64,000 nt of DNA from Alitta virens. Its lineage: Eukaryota > Annelida > Polychaeta > Phyllodocida > Nereididae. The notes below the pieces were generated by a model. That model ran no database searches. It had not been told where the DNA came from and saw only the letters and a program-made list of their open reading frames with translations. A program made the position numbers and the translations under genes. Position 1 is the stretch's first letter, and every line of letters starts with the position of its first letter. The DNA lies in contig OW028586.1 in NCBI GenBank assembly GCA_932294295.1, positions 8,089,701 to 8,153,700 on the forward strand, written 5' to 3'. Of this stretch, positions 22,201 to 33,800 are shown in pieces.

Positions 22201-25200
22201 TGAGTACGTCAGATGTGTCGCCGAGGAGAGAAGGTCTGCCATGACACAGTGGAGATCTCATCGCGGCCCGGTTTGGGCTCGACGAGGGATCTTCATGGCG
22301 TTTGCCCCTTTGACGAAACTTTCCCTTCAGAGCATCAGGGTAGACATGAAGGGTTCAGTAGTGAAGTTTGTGGTAAACGACAGAGCTTTCTGTGTTTGCT
22401 TCCAGAGCGCATCCACTACATCGGGGTCTTGGGCTGGTAGCTTGGGACACTTCCTTGATAGTATTCAGGAGCCAATCCAAGGTAGACAGTGTCCTCACTG
22501 CTCTTCTGAGGACTACCTCTGTGTCCGCCAGATTGGACACAGGAATCGAGGGTTTACTACCAGGTCGCAGGTAGGAAGACTCTTCTGCAGAGGGCCTGGC
22601 AGACTGAGCCGGCAGGGGGAAGTCGTTCCTCCATGGTATTTCAGGTTGAAGCCCTTCACGAACCGAGAGATGGTGGAGGCTTCACCTGGTAGATTTTCTG
22701 GAGTGCAGTGTTGTTGCACATCCGGAATGGAAGAGAAGTGCTGGAGAGCTCAGTCCAGTGAATCAGTCACTCCTCTGGATGGTGGGAAGGACACCAGCGG
22801 CTTGTCTGGTGCCTCCGATGCAGCAAGCAATCCCTGGGAAGGACCACTAATGATGTTGGGGTGGTGGGTCAACGCCTGCCAGGATCATGCCCAGGTTGAC
22901 GAGGGTAGTCCACCTGGTGACCTCGTTGGGGTCGCTGTCCTGAGAGAGAGCGGAAGTCTCAGACATTGGGCCCAACCGTTCGAATACAGATGACCGTTGA
23001 CTGGCTGGAGAGGTTGGCCTGCGGAAAGGAGAACGTGGGTGACATGTCGTTTCTTCTACCAGAACCCTCCTCCCTGCACCATCATGTTGGCGTCGAGGCG
23101 ATGGAGTCCTACAGCGCGAGGTCTCAAAGGGGATCTAGATTTAGATCTCTTAGTCATGTGACTTTCTAGATGTTTGATTCGTCTAGTCAATTCCCTCAAT
23201 CTAGGTTTGGAGCTCTTGGGCGATTCCAGCAGTTCAAGGTCACTCTCCGATTGAGGAACAGCACAGATTTGCAGGCCAGGAGACTTGAAGATAGTCTCCC
23301 GCCTAACTGGTGAACATCCCGTAGGCATAGTAGAAAGGGATACCACCAAAGGTCAACTAAAAACACAAGAGTTTTAGGGCCTTCTCTAGCTGGTTGAAGC
23401 TGAGAAGCAGTAGTGAAAGTGCAAGTGGCCGGTGTAACCAACAACACAGGTAACTTTTATGGCGACGTTGAACGTCGGCAAGCTGGCATTGGGCGTTGGC
23501 GAAGCGATTTCCCTGCCTTCAACATCGCGGCAACCTTAGTTTGCTTATCAAACCTGATAAGGAGCAAGCTAATATCAAAGTGAATGTTGAAAACATAGTT
23601 AATCTGTCACTGATGCAACGAAATGAGCGAGTGCTAATCAACTAGAATTAAGATGAAAGCAGCTCGCGGGTCGCAAAGTGGGTTATGAGACCAGAATCGC
23701 TACACTGCATGCTGCGAAGTTGATGAAGCGTATTCCAAGATCTGGCCCTTTCTAAGTTTAGTAGAATCTTGGACAATTTGTCAGACATGAATGAAGGTAG
23801 GAAGAAGTATAATTCATGACCAACTGAACACAGCTAGCGAGTTACAATTGCTTACAAGCGAATGACAACACTCGTTACGCTGCATTGTTCATTACTGAAT
23901 CGTGTCCAATCTCCGGAAATACAGGCTAAAAAGGATCATACTTACCTTTGTGGAGAAAGAATGAATATCTGAAAGATACAACTTAAAACAAAAGCCTGAA
24001 ATCTTCCGGAGATGACGTGAAACTCAACCATAACAAAGAGAGCCGTCCAAACGCGTGAGTCCGCTTGGACGGCTGAGAGAGGAATGACAACTAGCGCTCT
24101 ATCGTGCATGACCGTAGATGCGGTCACATGGTCAGAAGGGCGGGAACACCCTTTTTAATACTTTAATACATTAAAACTCAGCCGTAACAGCTATTGGAAT
24201 AGAGGAATAGCACTGCTAATCATTGTCACGCTCCATTAAGCATGACAATAGGTCTGTGGGCTTAAGCGACACAGAGATTAATATTATTATAATCTCCAAT
24301 GAAATGTGCTTGTCCAATGAGATCTCTACATTCTTACCATCTGTCTAATATTTAGGAAATGTTATATTGGACAGGGAAAAATTATTTTGGAGAGAAACAA
24401 GTTATAGTGGACAGAAAAAAGTTAAAAGGCTTTGCCTTGGTCAATATAATTTTTCCTCATCCCATAAAACTCTATGTTGGACTCTTCACCACCCACTACT
24501 GAATGTTATGATATTGTAACATAAACTTACTGCAACAGTGATTTTCCCAAGGATTTTTTCAGGCAACTGTGCTGTTGTTCGTTTTAACAACTTGTCTAAA
24601 CAGGTCGCCATTAACTCCATGCAAATCCAAACTTCACTCTGCAACAAAATTCAATGCAATAACTTGCAAGTTAATATACAAAATATATGAACAATTCCTA
24701 TAATTAAGTGGTTTTTTTGTGTGTAAGTTCTTAGGGCTAGACATTTAGAGATGGAATTTAATGAATTTTAACCACTGGACTTTACAGGATCTTTTTTTCT
24801 TGAAATTATAAACTTTTGTTTTTCCATTTTCATTAATCAAAATTTCTTTTTCTTTTCCTGCATTAAATTTTAGCTTGTTAAATAGGAGTATATCACTTCC
24901 ATAACACAACAATGCATTTACTTTTAGATAAAGCCAATCTAATACAAAGTATACAATCACAGCAATGATGTCTTTACAATTGCCGTAGTATTCTGTACTC
25001 ACATGCGTAATGATCGTGCCATAACACATGACAATATAAGGACAATTGTAGGACTTCAGAACAACGTCTAAATCCATAATGATCCGCTTATTCTCTTCCT
25101 TGTTTCCCGACCTTCTCATTTGCTGATGACAATAAAATAATTTTAAATGTAAAATGATGCCATAGATAGATACATCGATCAATAGATTGATTGATTTATA

Positions 25201-28200
25201 GCATGTCATAGAGAGATAGATAGATAGATAGACAGATAGATCGATAGTAAGATAGATAGATAGAGAGATAGAAAGATAGATAGATAGATAGATAGATAAG
25301 ATCATTTTGCCGTTGGCAAAGATCGCCGGGCATGGAACTGGCACAGCAACTTTTGCCCTGAATGGCGAGTGAGCGACACTTTGACGTCGTGAAAATGAGA
25401 TAAAATAGATAGATAAGATAGAGAGATAGAGATATGGAAAGTGCAGCCCTCCAAGGCAAGTACTTGCCCCTTATGAGGGTTGATTGGTGAGGTGAGAGAG
25501 TAGAGTCCACTTATGTTACATAGATACCTTAGTGTACTCCGACCAATAAATTACAGCACCAATAAATAGGAGTAACGGAGAAAGAATCAATTAGAAAAAA
25601 ACTCGTACATAATTTTTGTTTTGGGAATAAACGTACCTTCACAGCCATAATATGGCCAGTTCTCCGATGTCGCATTTTGACAACATGACCACAAGTTCCA
25701 TGGCCGAGTTCACCCAGTGGTTCTAAGTCGGCAATGTCTGTTGGGATTTTCTGTAATGAAGCAGTGGAAAACACTCGCCAATTAAATAATGAAATGAACA
25801 TACTTGTGATATAAAATATTTATCATGCTATATGAAAGAAAAATAATAATTCCTGAAATAAACCAACCAACCCCATTTTTCCAACAAAATAATAATTTTC
25901 TATCTGCCTAAGTAAAAAGCATCATCAATTAAATATCTCTATATAGTAGACTACATAAAAATAATGTGTATTGGCTCCCACAGCCTAAGTATACAACACT
26001 ATTTAGCATTTGTTTAGTCAAAGAGACATGTTAAATCTTGTCACATATCAATGGATAAGATGACAAAATAACATATTTTACCTGTCCATCAAGTGTTAAT
26101 ATTCCAGCTTGTCTCATAATCTCCTGATATTTTGCTTCAATCTCGGCACTGAAAAAGCCGATTTCATCATTTAGAAATACATTTATCTCCATCATTACTT
26201 CCATTTCATTAAAAAAAGAGAGTTACAAATAGTGTAATATTATAATTAAATGACACAAACTGCTGCTGGCAGGAGGTCACCATATTAAATAAAAAAAACA
26301 TTTTAGTTTGCTTCTTGCGAATATTCAAAATTACACTAATGAATCGTAAAGATAACATATTAGGGTAAAGCAACAGTCACAATTTAAGCAATTATTACAA
26401 TCGACATGTAATTTACATTCATGAATAACCAAAATAAACTCGAACATTTATAATACAGGTCTAAGCAAAATTTCAGACAGATTGTAAAGCAAGAAACTCA
26501 ATCACTGTAGCTTAAATTTAAGAAAATGTAAAGAAAATCAAATTGACTTTAACCAAGTAAAGACACCATACAGCTCATGAAATCTGTAAATCAATACATT
26601 AAATAAAGAGCAGTAAAACATCTAAACAACTTAACTGAAATTGTTATGACAAAACACCATCTTGCAAGATATATTCTGACTTGAAAGATACTAAATTATA
26701 CAAAAACATGATTAATCTATTAAAATTAATAGCAACACAACAATGGTGCTTCAGTACCTAAGCTACATTAAAAAGTTGTACTTAATAAACACAAATACCA
26801 GCTACGAATCAATTAACTTACTTTTGTTCATCATAGCTATACGGGTAGGTGAAAAATTTCCTTTGTCGATAAGAGCTGCATGTCAAGTGCAGAAAAATAT
26901 TGGTTAGTATAACCTTATGCCTCATGATTCCCCAATACACATACACCCTTATAATTAGTAAGAACTGTAGACTTGCAGTCCTCAGCATTCAAAAAGAAAG
27001 TCCACACGTTCAGATGTTGGCAACTTATTCAACAAATTTTTAACTGAGGATGACACCTACAGGCAATAATTTGATTACCATGCAAACATACTATTTACTA
27101 TCAATATGTACATATCCAATTTCCATTGTCACAAATTTTTGTTGCTTTTTTTTACATGTTTGAGCTTCACGATGGTCATATTTCAGACAAAAAGATGTAA
27201 TTGTGAGAACGAGGTGTTTTGATTGATATTTTCTGCTGCTTCTCACGGATGTTGAACTGATGCACTAAAAACTTGTTAGTGCATCATTGTAAGGTGGCAG
27301 TCCCGTTGCACATGGATTCTTTCCCGTATCCTGATATTCTGTTTACCTGTGAGTTAAATTGCAAGATTGCGGCTAATCACATGAAACAGTTTAGTATATT
27401 ATTCAGTCATAAAATGCTGTTGAATATTGAGTTATTTCGTTGAATCAAACACACTCTGATGCAGTAACAATGTCTAGAAATAAATCCATTGTTAATGTAT
27501 CATCCTGAAGGTTCATTTTTGGAAGCATTTTGTTTTAAGTATCAAGCAGTTTGAAATGTATCAATTGTTCTATGTTGGTCCTCATTATATGCCAATGACA
27601 ATTATGCTTGTATCTGTCCATGGTAGCCTGCAGGGATTTTGAAAGGGCCGCGCAATGCGCCATAGTCGCATTCTGCTGAAAAACTGCATTAACCAAATAA
27701 GGGGACAAAAAAACCGCACAATATGAGTTGTTTGATGTTCAGAGATCGCCAGTGAGTTGCAATCTGTAACCTCAAGCCCCTTGCAATTTAATCCTTCATT
27801 CTCTAATACTTGGATTGCAGTTGGAGCATCAGTTACTCAATGCTTGGCACTACTGTTGTTAATAGCAATTAACATAGGTGTTCAATAGGCACCAGACCTC
27901 AAGAGTCAATTGCAATCTTACACACTCAGGAACCAATTAAACCCTCACACCTTCCCATGAAATTGTTGCAATCTATGAGTGAACAATGAAGACCATGAAA
28001 AGATATTTTCTATAATAATAAAATTGAGGTCTTGACAAATGTTTAGTAATGCAAAGATCTAAAGATCTAATGGTAGATAAAGAAGTTACCTTACATCACT
28101 CATGAATCTTTGAAAAATGGTCTCACTATGATGTCTTATAAATATAAACAAGTTGCATGGTTTGTTACAAGTTGAATTTAGGTGATTTCGTGTGAGCAAC

Positions 28201-30558
28201 CTAGTGAGTTTATTTTAGAATAAAAAATGTTTATTTTTATAAGAGAGGAATGCATTAGGGTGCATATCTAGTCTAGATGTCTTACTATATTTGTTAGTGG
28301 ATCATTAACAAACTGCACATCATATTTTACAATATGAATCAAGGGACAGTGGTTCAATACACGTTTTTGCTGAACTGGTAACTATAATAAAAGGCAAAAG
28401 TCAATGTGTGTCCCATTAGTATCCCAAATGTCCCATTGGTTTTCAGTAGCAAGGGGACAATGTCCCATACACAATATTTTCCGTCAAAATCCCTGGGTAG
28501 GCAACAAAATATGTCGTATATTATCGCATAATCTACAAAATAGTGTACACTCACAAATGGAGGGTGCCATCTAAGTTTCCGCTAAACGTTCGCCACAATC
28601 ATCTTGGCGAAATTTATGTAACTGTGGCTAAATTAAATGCTTGTGTGGCGAAAATCTGTCAAAAATGCCTCTCAAGTGTACACAAGAGAAACTGGGAATT
28701 AGAAACTTATGAAAGCTGCTTCAAATAATGGTGGCTAAACTGTCTCTGTTGTGGCTAAAAATATTTGGATTGCTTTAGCCACAGTTGCTAAGGCTGGAAT
28801 TAATTTAGAGGAAGCCTACGCCATGATGCGCTAACAAGTTGTTAGTGCATCAGTTTCGGCACCTGTGCTCCAGGTAAGCTTGGTATAAAGACATACCACA
28901 ACAGAAAAACATGTGGACATTAATTTTGAATCCTACTACAGCTCTGTGTTGTAATTAGTATATATTTAACCCTTAAATCCCATTATCAAGCCCCTCAGGC
29001 CAAATTATCAATATACAGATATAGCATATACATGTATGTTAGTATCATTGCACCGCCACCAAAAGGAAAACCTTGCACTCCCATTACACTGCATAGAATC
29101 AATTTGATTTGAATTTTTTTTTCCCAGTTTTAGAGCAATACTAAGTAAATTTACCTGAATTACTGGGCTCATTAATGTTTTTCTATAGCTGTAAAATGCT
29201 TGATATAGCTTTAACCCATTCCAAACATATGTGCAAGGGATTACAAAGCTCAAAAGCTATACCAAACTATTTCTTAGTGCTAAGTCATTATTATTGAAGC
29301 TAGCTGGAAATTTTAAGAACTTATCTACGCTACTCACATGCTATTTCTGAAAAATGTCCAAAACAATTTACTTGAATGAGTTGGGTAGCACCTCTAAGTT
29401 ATGCATAATGTCAATAATCATCCTACGCTGTGTGATAAAGTTAGAATATTGACCATTTCACATTTGGTTTGTCAGGTATCAGACATATTTGATAGATTAG
29501 TGTCGTGGCTCTTTAAAACAAAGTATTTACAATTAACAATTTAAGATAGATAATTGAATGTATAGCCCTATACTAAGCCAAACAAAGGATTTATCTCCTC
29601 TACCTAAGAGTATATTCAGTCCAAAATAAAGCATTTACCTATCCGGCGGTTTTTGAGGCTGAGGTGAGCAAGGCAACTGGAAGTTATTTCTGCGTCTCAT
29701 GCCACCAAAGTTTCCGAGACCGGGTCTTTTAGCAGCACTTCGACTAGGACTGCCGTAGCTGGAATTTGCACCTCCAGGCCCAGCAGATTGTAAGGTAAAG
29801 TTTCCAGGCATATTCACTGAAATAAACAAATAATAATCAAATGATAAATTCACTGACAAGAATTCATAACTCTTTATTTACCATAGTAAATCATGATCAG
29901 AAGGAAGATAAATATTAGCCACTATGCCTGTATTCAACCATATTATTAGGCAGGTTTTAGCTAATTAAATGTTACTTATTCAACATGTTATCCACCAAAA
30001 TAATAGTTATAAGTATGCACAATATGTTTAGAATTCTCTGTCAGAAAAAAACTATATGGCTCCCATGTTTAAAGAAAGGCCAACACACAGCCATATATCT
30101 ATTACTAGTAATGGAATTGCAGATTCAGTGTTTCAATCTAATCATAAGCTCACATGTAATGTAATGGATTATTCCATCTAATCTTAAATGGAGCTTGTTC
30201 TGCAGACACTATCATTGATCAACCTTCTATGAAACATAAAGCTCCATCAATACTTAGTCTGCCCTACAAACTCTGTGGTTGTCATCTAAATTTTCCATTC
30301 TGTAAAATTCCCCGTAAATATTTCGCAGGCAAGCAAGAGAAGCTTTGACAGCATTTTTTGGATCTTGACTAGAGGATCCGATTGATTGAATGGACCAAAA
30401 TCACGTTTCCGGACAAAATACTCACAGGGTTTTGGTTTCCTAGGATTTGGAGAACCTATATTTAGTTCTCTGAGCGTGATATCTTTTTTTTCAGAGTCAT
30501 TTTCGGCCTTTAAACGGGCCCGTAATTCCTCCAACTTGTTTTCAAATGACGAAGCCAT
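16215..30558 (-). CDS. MAP2K7: MAP kinase kinase 7 (JNK kinase), 13 exons
   Basis: Dual-specificity kinase that phosphorylates JNK in stress signalling. Exons in transcript order: 30426-30558, 29639-29816, 26822-26875, 26082-26148, 25637-25750, 25003-25122, 24531-24638, 19066-19117, 18838-18965, 18034-18114, 17356-17498, 17210-17255, 16215-17078. All introns are GT-AG and phases agree, giving 695 residues (human about 419). The start [10 protein letters not shown] aligns with the human N-terminus. Docking-type motifs lie at 24-29, 40-47 and 85-92. Kinase landmarks: glycine loop 160-165, Lys182 (AVK), HRD 274-276, DFG 294-296, activation-loop S304-K-A-K-T308, APE 318-320. The MKK7-type C-terminal docking segment is at 401-427 ([15 protein letters not shown]). 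Residues from about 430 form a Ser/Pro-rich tail with many SP/TP sites and a PPVPPR SH3-ligand motif at 503-508. A DIRS-like element sits between exons 7 and 8. Confidence 0.96.
17177..17209 (-). promoter_or_regulatory. Palindrome overlapping 5' splice site of exon 12
   Basis: The donor of MAP2K7 exon 12 (GTAAGTAA, plus 17202-17209) is one arm of an almost perfect 31-bp palindrome. In the pre-mRNA, UAAGUAAAUAAU could pair with AUUAUUUACUUA only a few bases downstream, placing the splice site in a stem of about 14 bp. The exon it serves is only 46 nt, so skipping would shift the frame before the C-terminal docking segment. The stem is pure A-U apart from the G-C pair near its base, so it may be weak in vivo. 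Confidence 0.5.
19269..19283 (+). repeat. Poly-C tract, 15 C
   Basis: Uninterrupted run of C in the MAP2K7 intron between exons 7 and 8, ending 32 bp from the left terminus of the DIRS-like element. Similar G/C homopolymers occur at 32685-32702, 47612-47631, 48312-48323 and 55260-55272, which is notable in such AT-rich DNA. Confidence 0.9.
19733..20480 (-). pseudogene. DIRS-like tyrosine recombinase, truncated
   Basis: The N-terminal core-binding part ([18 protein letters not shown], then [18 protein letters not shown]) is followed by the box I arginine context RRGEIQAF at about 19998-20021 and by [13 protein letters not shown] at about 19800. A frameshift separates the first and second parts, near 20040. 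The expected HxxR and terminal Tyr segments are absent. The frame closes at 19733 and the remaining 370 bp to the inverted repeat show no recombinase sequence. The recombinase, which would insert the circular cDNA, is therefore inactive here. Confidence 0.8.
20480..21984 (-). pseudogene. DIRS-like reverse transcriptase / RNase H
   Basis: RT begins near 21984 with [17 protein letters not shown] and [15 protein letters not shown]. It continues through [13 protein letters not shown] to the catalytic RYLDDWL at about 21582-21602. A TAA at 21703-21705 interrupts the frame where a Gln is expected. The frame then shifts twice: near 21460 (the following segment reads [10 protein letters not shown]) and near 21270 ([10 protein letters not shown]). 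RNase H shows [11 protein letters not shown] (about 21102-21130) and [14 protein letters not shown]. All landmarks are DIRS-type rather than Ty3-type. The copy cannot encode one continuous protein. Confidence 0.88.
22300..23450 (-). pseudogene. DIRS-like Gag region, broken
   Basis: Short minus-strand frames in different phases fill this part. One at 23056-23349 has a coiled-coil-like [13 protein letters not shown] stretch followed by an Arg/Ser-rich segment ([12 protein letters not shown]). Another at 22355-22540 has [16 protein letters not shown], which resembles the helical segments of DIRS Gag proteins. Assignment rests mainly on position upstream of RT within the inverted repeats. Several frameshifts make it non-functional. 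Confidence 0.45.
25204..25440. repeat. GATA microsatellite flanking a dispersed repeat
   Basis: GATA/GACA tetranucleotide runs occupy about 25209-25298 and recur, degenerate, at about 25403-25436 in the MAP2K7 intron between exons 5 and 6. Between them lies a 55-bp dispersed repeat copy (25310-25365). Apparent reading frames of 100 codons or more here come from the microsatellite and are not genes. Confidence 0.85.
25310..25365 (+). repeat. Dispersed 55-bp repeat, copy A
   Basis: Matches the reverse complement of 57706-57760 at about 85 percent identity over 55 bp. Shared cores include GTTGGCAAAGATCGC, GCATGGA and TTTGCCCTGAA. The boundaries are abrupt in both copies. This suggests a short dispersed element or a conserved block of a longer SINE. 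No promoter box for RNA polymerase III was seen in it. Confidence 0.75.
27258..27286. repeat. 29-bp palindrome, copy 1
   Basis: A palindromic word starting TGATGCACTAA and ending TTAGTGCATCA, in the MAP2K7 intron between exons 2 and 3. A second, nearly identical palindrome lies at 28824-28852. They may be the two ends of a 1.6-kb non-autonomous element, or two independent hairpin insertions. Confidence 0.7.
28824..28852. repeat. 29-bp palindrome, copy 2
   Basis: Starts TGATGCGCTAA and ends TTAGTGCATCA, and pairs with the copy at 27258-27286. The outer flanks also show weak inverted similarity (TGAACTGATG on the left; CGAAACTGATG reading inward from the right). Confidence 0.7.
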
Positions 30559-30874
30559 CTTGGAAAATACTCCTACGAAGTTAGCAAGCTGTAATTTATT
30601 TTCGAATTTAAATTGTTGACAAAATTATAATTTCATCAAACATTATGATTATATAACCTTTTAAATGTAGCCATAAACGTTTTACTAATTATTTAGCAGT
30701 TAAGATAAATTTAAGTCTAAATTCTTGAAATTATTCCAATTTCGAAAATATACCATAGACTAGTGGCTAGCAATACAAGTATAAAATCTGGCGTATCTCT
30801 CTTTTTGCTGTCTTTCAGCTGCAACTCACTGCAGAGAAAGAGCGTGCAGACTAACAACTAAAAAAGGCTTTCTA
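30559..30874. promoter_or_regulatory. Shared MAP2K7-FPGS bidirectional promoter
   Basis: Only 316 bp separate the MAP2K7 initiation codon (minus, 30558) from the first FPGS ATG (plus, 30875). Both transcription starts and both core promoters should therefore lie here, unless a 5' non-coding exon exists further off. No canonical TATA box is well placed for both genes. The interval is AT-rich with no CpG-rich stretch. The CTTTTTGCTGTCTTTCAG segment near 30800 looks like a pyrimidine tract plus acceptor and could instead end a 5' UTR intron of FPGS. Confidence 0.65.
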
Positions 30875-33800
30875 ATGAGAAATTCATTTGCGTTTCTCAT
30901 GCGTCAGATAAATTCAGTTGTTAAAGCGGCATATCAAGATGTCAAAAATTACGAGGTCAGTTTTTGCAATTTTTTTTTCAGAAATTGGCAAAAATAGCTT
31001 TGTTGACAATGTTGTATCATGGTTGTATCTCAATGTCATTGAGATGACAATCATGTATAGTCATTATAGTGCGTTACATCATCAGCTGCCTGCAGTCATT
31101 GCTTTTGTTTACATCTTTACATGTGGAAAATTGAGTATTTTATTTCATTAAAAAAACTATTGTAATTTTTACTTGTAATTACACAAGTTGTCATATAGAT
31201 AAACTACTTAACTAGGGACTTTAAAAGATATATATTTAATGCAAAATATGTACATGTCCTTCAGCTCAGTGTAGTAATTGCATGAGTGAAAAATTAAATA
31301 TTTGATGCTCTGCTCAATGCACAGAAGTGTCTCCTCCATACACAGCAGCTTACCCTCCACTAAGAAAACTTAACCCTGAAATTGCATCCGTGCTTCGACC
31401 ACTTCCACACTATGTTCAACTTTTTTTGTATAATGACTTGTAAACAACTATGAAAGTGGTCGAAGCACAGAATCAAAAAACAATTAATTTAACGGACGTT
31501 CAGCAATCAAACGTGGCGATTCATCAAAAGACACTCCTGCTGAAGAGGGCGAAGGTGCAACCACCTTTATTTGGACCGCAATTTCTCTTAGTGCCCCCTG
31601 CTGTTTGGCATCAGTAGTATGGTCTATGTTGGCATCAATTAACCTCAAGCTCCTAGACAAAGCCAGTGTTATGTAACTGTAAGACTGACACTACTCTCAG
31701 TTCAAACATCAAACTTCGTCAGACATATGATAATGCATTTATTCAAATTCATGTTTTTTTGTTGTAACACTATTTCTGTTTGTAGTATTGAATTCAATGC
31801 AATTTGTAGTGCCTGGCATGGTCTAAAACGGTGTAGACATTTTTTTTGGTTTAAAAGTGACATGAGACATTAAAATGCGACATGGGACATTGCTTTTATT
31901 TTTGGGATCCATGTAGCCCCTCCAAAACTATGGTGACCCCATCTTCTTCTTTTTTTTCACATCACAATAAGTAAGTCTTATTATTAGTGCCTGCAAAGTG
32001 GTAAAGAAATATTGTGTTTCTTTAAACACCCTCATTTATCTTTATACCTTAGGACATTTCATAACCCAAAGTAAAGTACTTTTAAAAGGGAAATCGAAGT
32101 TCTGTAAGAAGGGGATATGCTCCGTGTAACGATGAAAACGCATGGGGGTGATTCCGTGTCAAATCATCCAGATTTTGGAAAATTTTCCAAATATGGGAAT
32201 TTTTGCAAAATCGAAAAAATCCCACATACAATTATATTTATTAGAGGAGATCTAGATTTAAGCAAAACAAATGCTTTTTAATAAAGAGAAATATCATAGG
32301 AACTTTAAAAAAAAAAAAATCAACACCATATCATGATTAATCTTGGAGCTATGGCTTATTAAATGAAGCCTCGTTTTTTGCTATATTGGTTTTTCGACTG
32401 ATTTTGTAGCTTTACAATGCAAAATAAACTGGAGATACACTTAATTTGAGATCATTTCTAAATTCCTTGGGATGGATATAGTCTGTGCAGCAACTTTCAG
32501 CCTTACACTAGCATTTATAGTGCAGCTATAAGCTGCCAAAGTTTCCCGAAAATGCATTGGCAAAAAAATTAATTAAATTTCAAAGGGCTGTAAAACAAAA
32601 ACTAATTGAGATATAGACCTAATATTTGGCAGTTTTTCAAACTATGGGTAGATAAGCACATATGAATTTTTTTCAAGGCATTCTGGGGGGGGGGGGGGGG
32701 GGTCACCTGGCACCCCCTGGATGATTTGACATGGAATGACCCATGGCCTTGTGCTCATTCAAGGGTAATCGCCAATGACACAGAAGACCGACCCCCTGGT
32801 CGAAGGTCACTATATTGTATAACCTTGTTATCTAGATTCTGGCACCCCCTGGATGATTTGACATGGAATGACCCATGGCCTTGTGCTCATTCAAGGGTAA
32901 TCGCCAATGACACAGAAGACCGACCCCCTGGTCGAAGGTCACTATATTGTATAACCTTGTTATCTAGATTCTTCCAAGCTATAACATTAACCTGTGTTGC
33001 ATTGTAACTTCAGTTCTGCCGCTTAAACACTGTTAATGCTGTGATTCAAATTTAAATAAAATGCAAATTAAGGTAGATACGCATTTGTGATATTTTTTTT
33101 CAAGAACATTATTTATTGGAATTTTATTATTTTATTCCAGGAGGCCGTGCGAACGTTGAACACCTTGCAGTCCAATGCAGCCGTCATTGATAAAATAAAA
33201 AAAGAACGAGCAGAAAATCGTCATTTGATTCACGCTCAGACGGTGGAATTTGCATCCAGAGCAGGACTCACTGTACGTTGCATTTGGTAAATTTCTAGAA
33301 TTTAATGTTGTAATGAATTTTAAGAAGGCCTGGCATTATCATCATTATGCTTTGAATTAACAAATACCACTAGCTGTACATTGGAAGCGATGATGTTGCA
33401 TGTATTCATAATCAGAACATCACAACTATTTAGTATAAACGTTTTTTTCTTCTGGTGACTGGATGACACCCTTTTAAACGCGGCAGCCTTGTTGGCCTTT
33501 TTGCCTCATTGACCTCATTTTTATTACATCATATATTATGACATCATTACTTCTCCATTCTTCTTGCACTCTGTGACCTGACCATGGCCTTTGTCTATTG
33601 ATGACGTCACATACTATATCTGAGTACAAAGATGATCAATGAGGCAAAAATACTAACATGGCTGCTCGGTGAAAAGAGTGTTATCATTCTGGTTACTTTA
33701 CATGTAAGTTTGCAATTCCTGCCGATAATTGATCTGGCATCATTTGTGTAAATGAGTTTTTTCTACATTTTACATGCGATTAATTTGATTGTACAATTTG

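Larger units (their letters stand above)
19316..24261 (-). mobile_element. DIRS-like tyrosine-recombinase retrotransposon
   Basis: A 4.95-kb insertion in the MAP2K7 intron between exons 7 and 8, in the gene's orientation. It is bounded by inverted terminal repeats of 52 bp at 19316-19367 and 24210-24261, with about 3 mismatches; both read GCCCACAGACCTATTG inward from the ends. The internal coding order is gag-like region, RT, RNase H, tyrosine recombinase, as in DIRS elements. There is no aspartic protease or DDE integrase. The coding region is decayed, with frameshifts, a stop inside RT, and a recombinase lacking its C-terminal catalytic residues. Inverted rather than direct termini separate it from LTR elements. 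Confidence 0.9.

Noticed and set aside
22172..22993. Long plus-strand ORF opposite the DIRS-like element
   Set aside because: Antisense shadow of the decayed Gag-RT region; no domain is recognisable in this orientation.
25196..25510. Minus-strand ORFs rich in Ser-Ile-Tyr-Leu
   Set aside because: Translation of the GATA microsatellite.
12799..27180. GAGCTTCACGATGG shared at about 12803 and 27166
   Set aside because: Only 14 identical bases with unrelated flanks; not enough to call a repeat.
30918..31151. Plus-strand frame containing MSKITR as the FPGS N-terminus
   Set aside because: Splicing from this frame to exon 2 puts FPGS out of phase. The frame starting at 30875 or 30899 joins in phase and reads [12 protein letters not shown].
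32726..33007. 93-codon plus-strand ORF
   Set aside because: It exists only because a 132-bp unit, a multiple of three, is duplicated exactly. The sequence is MITE end and flank.
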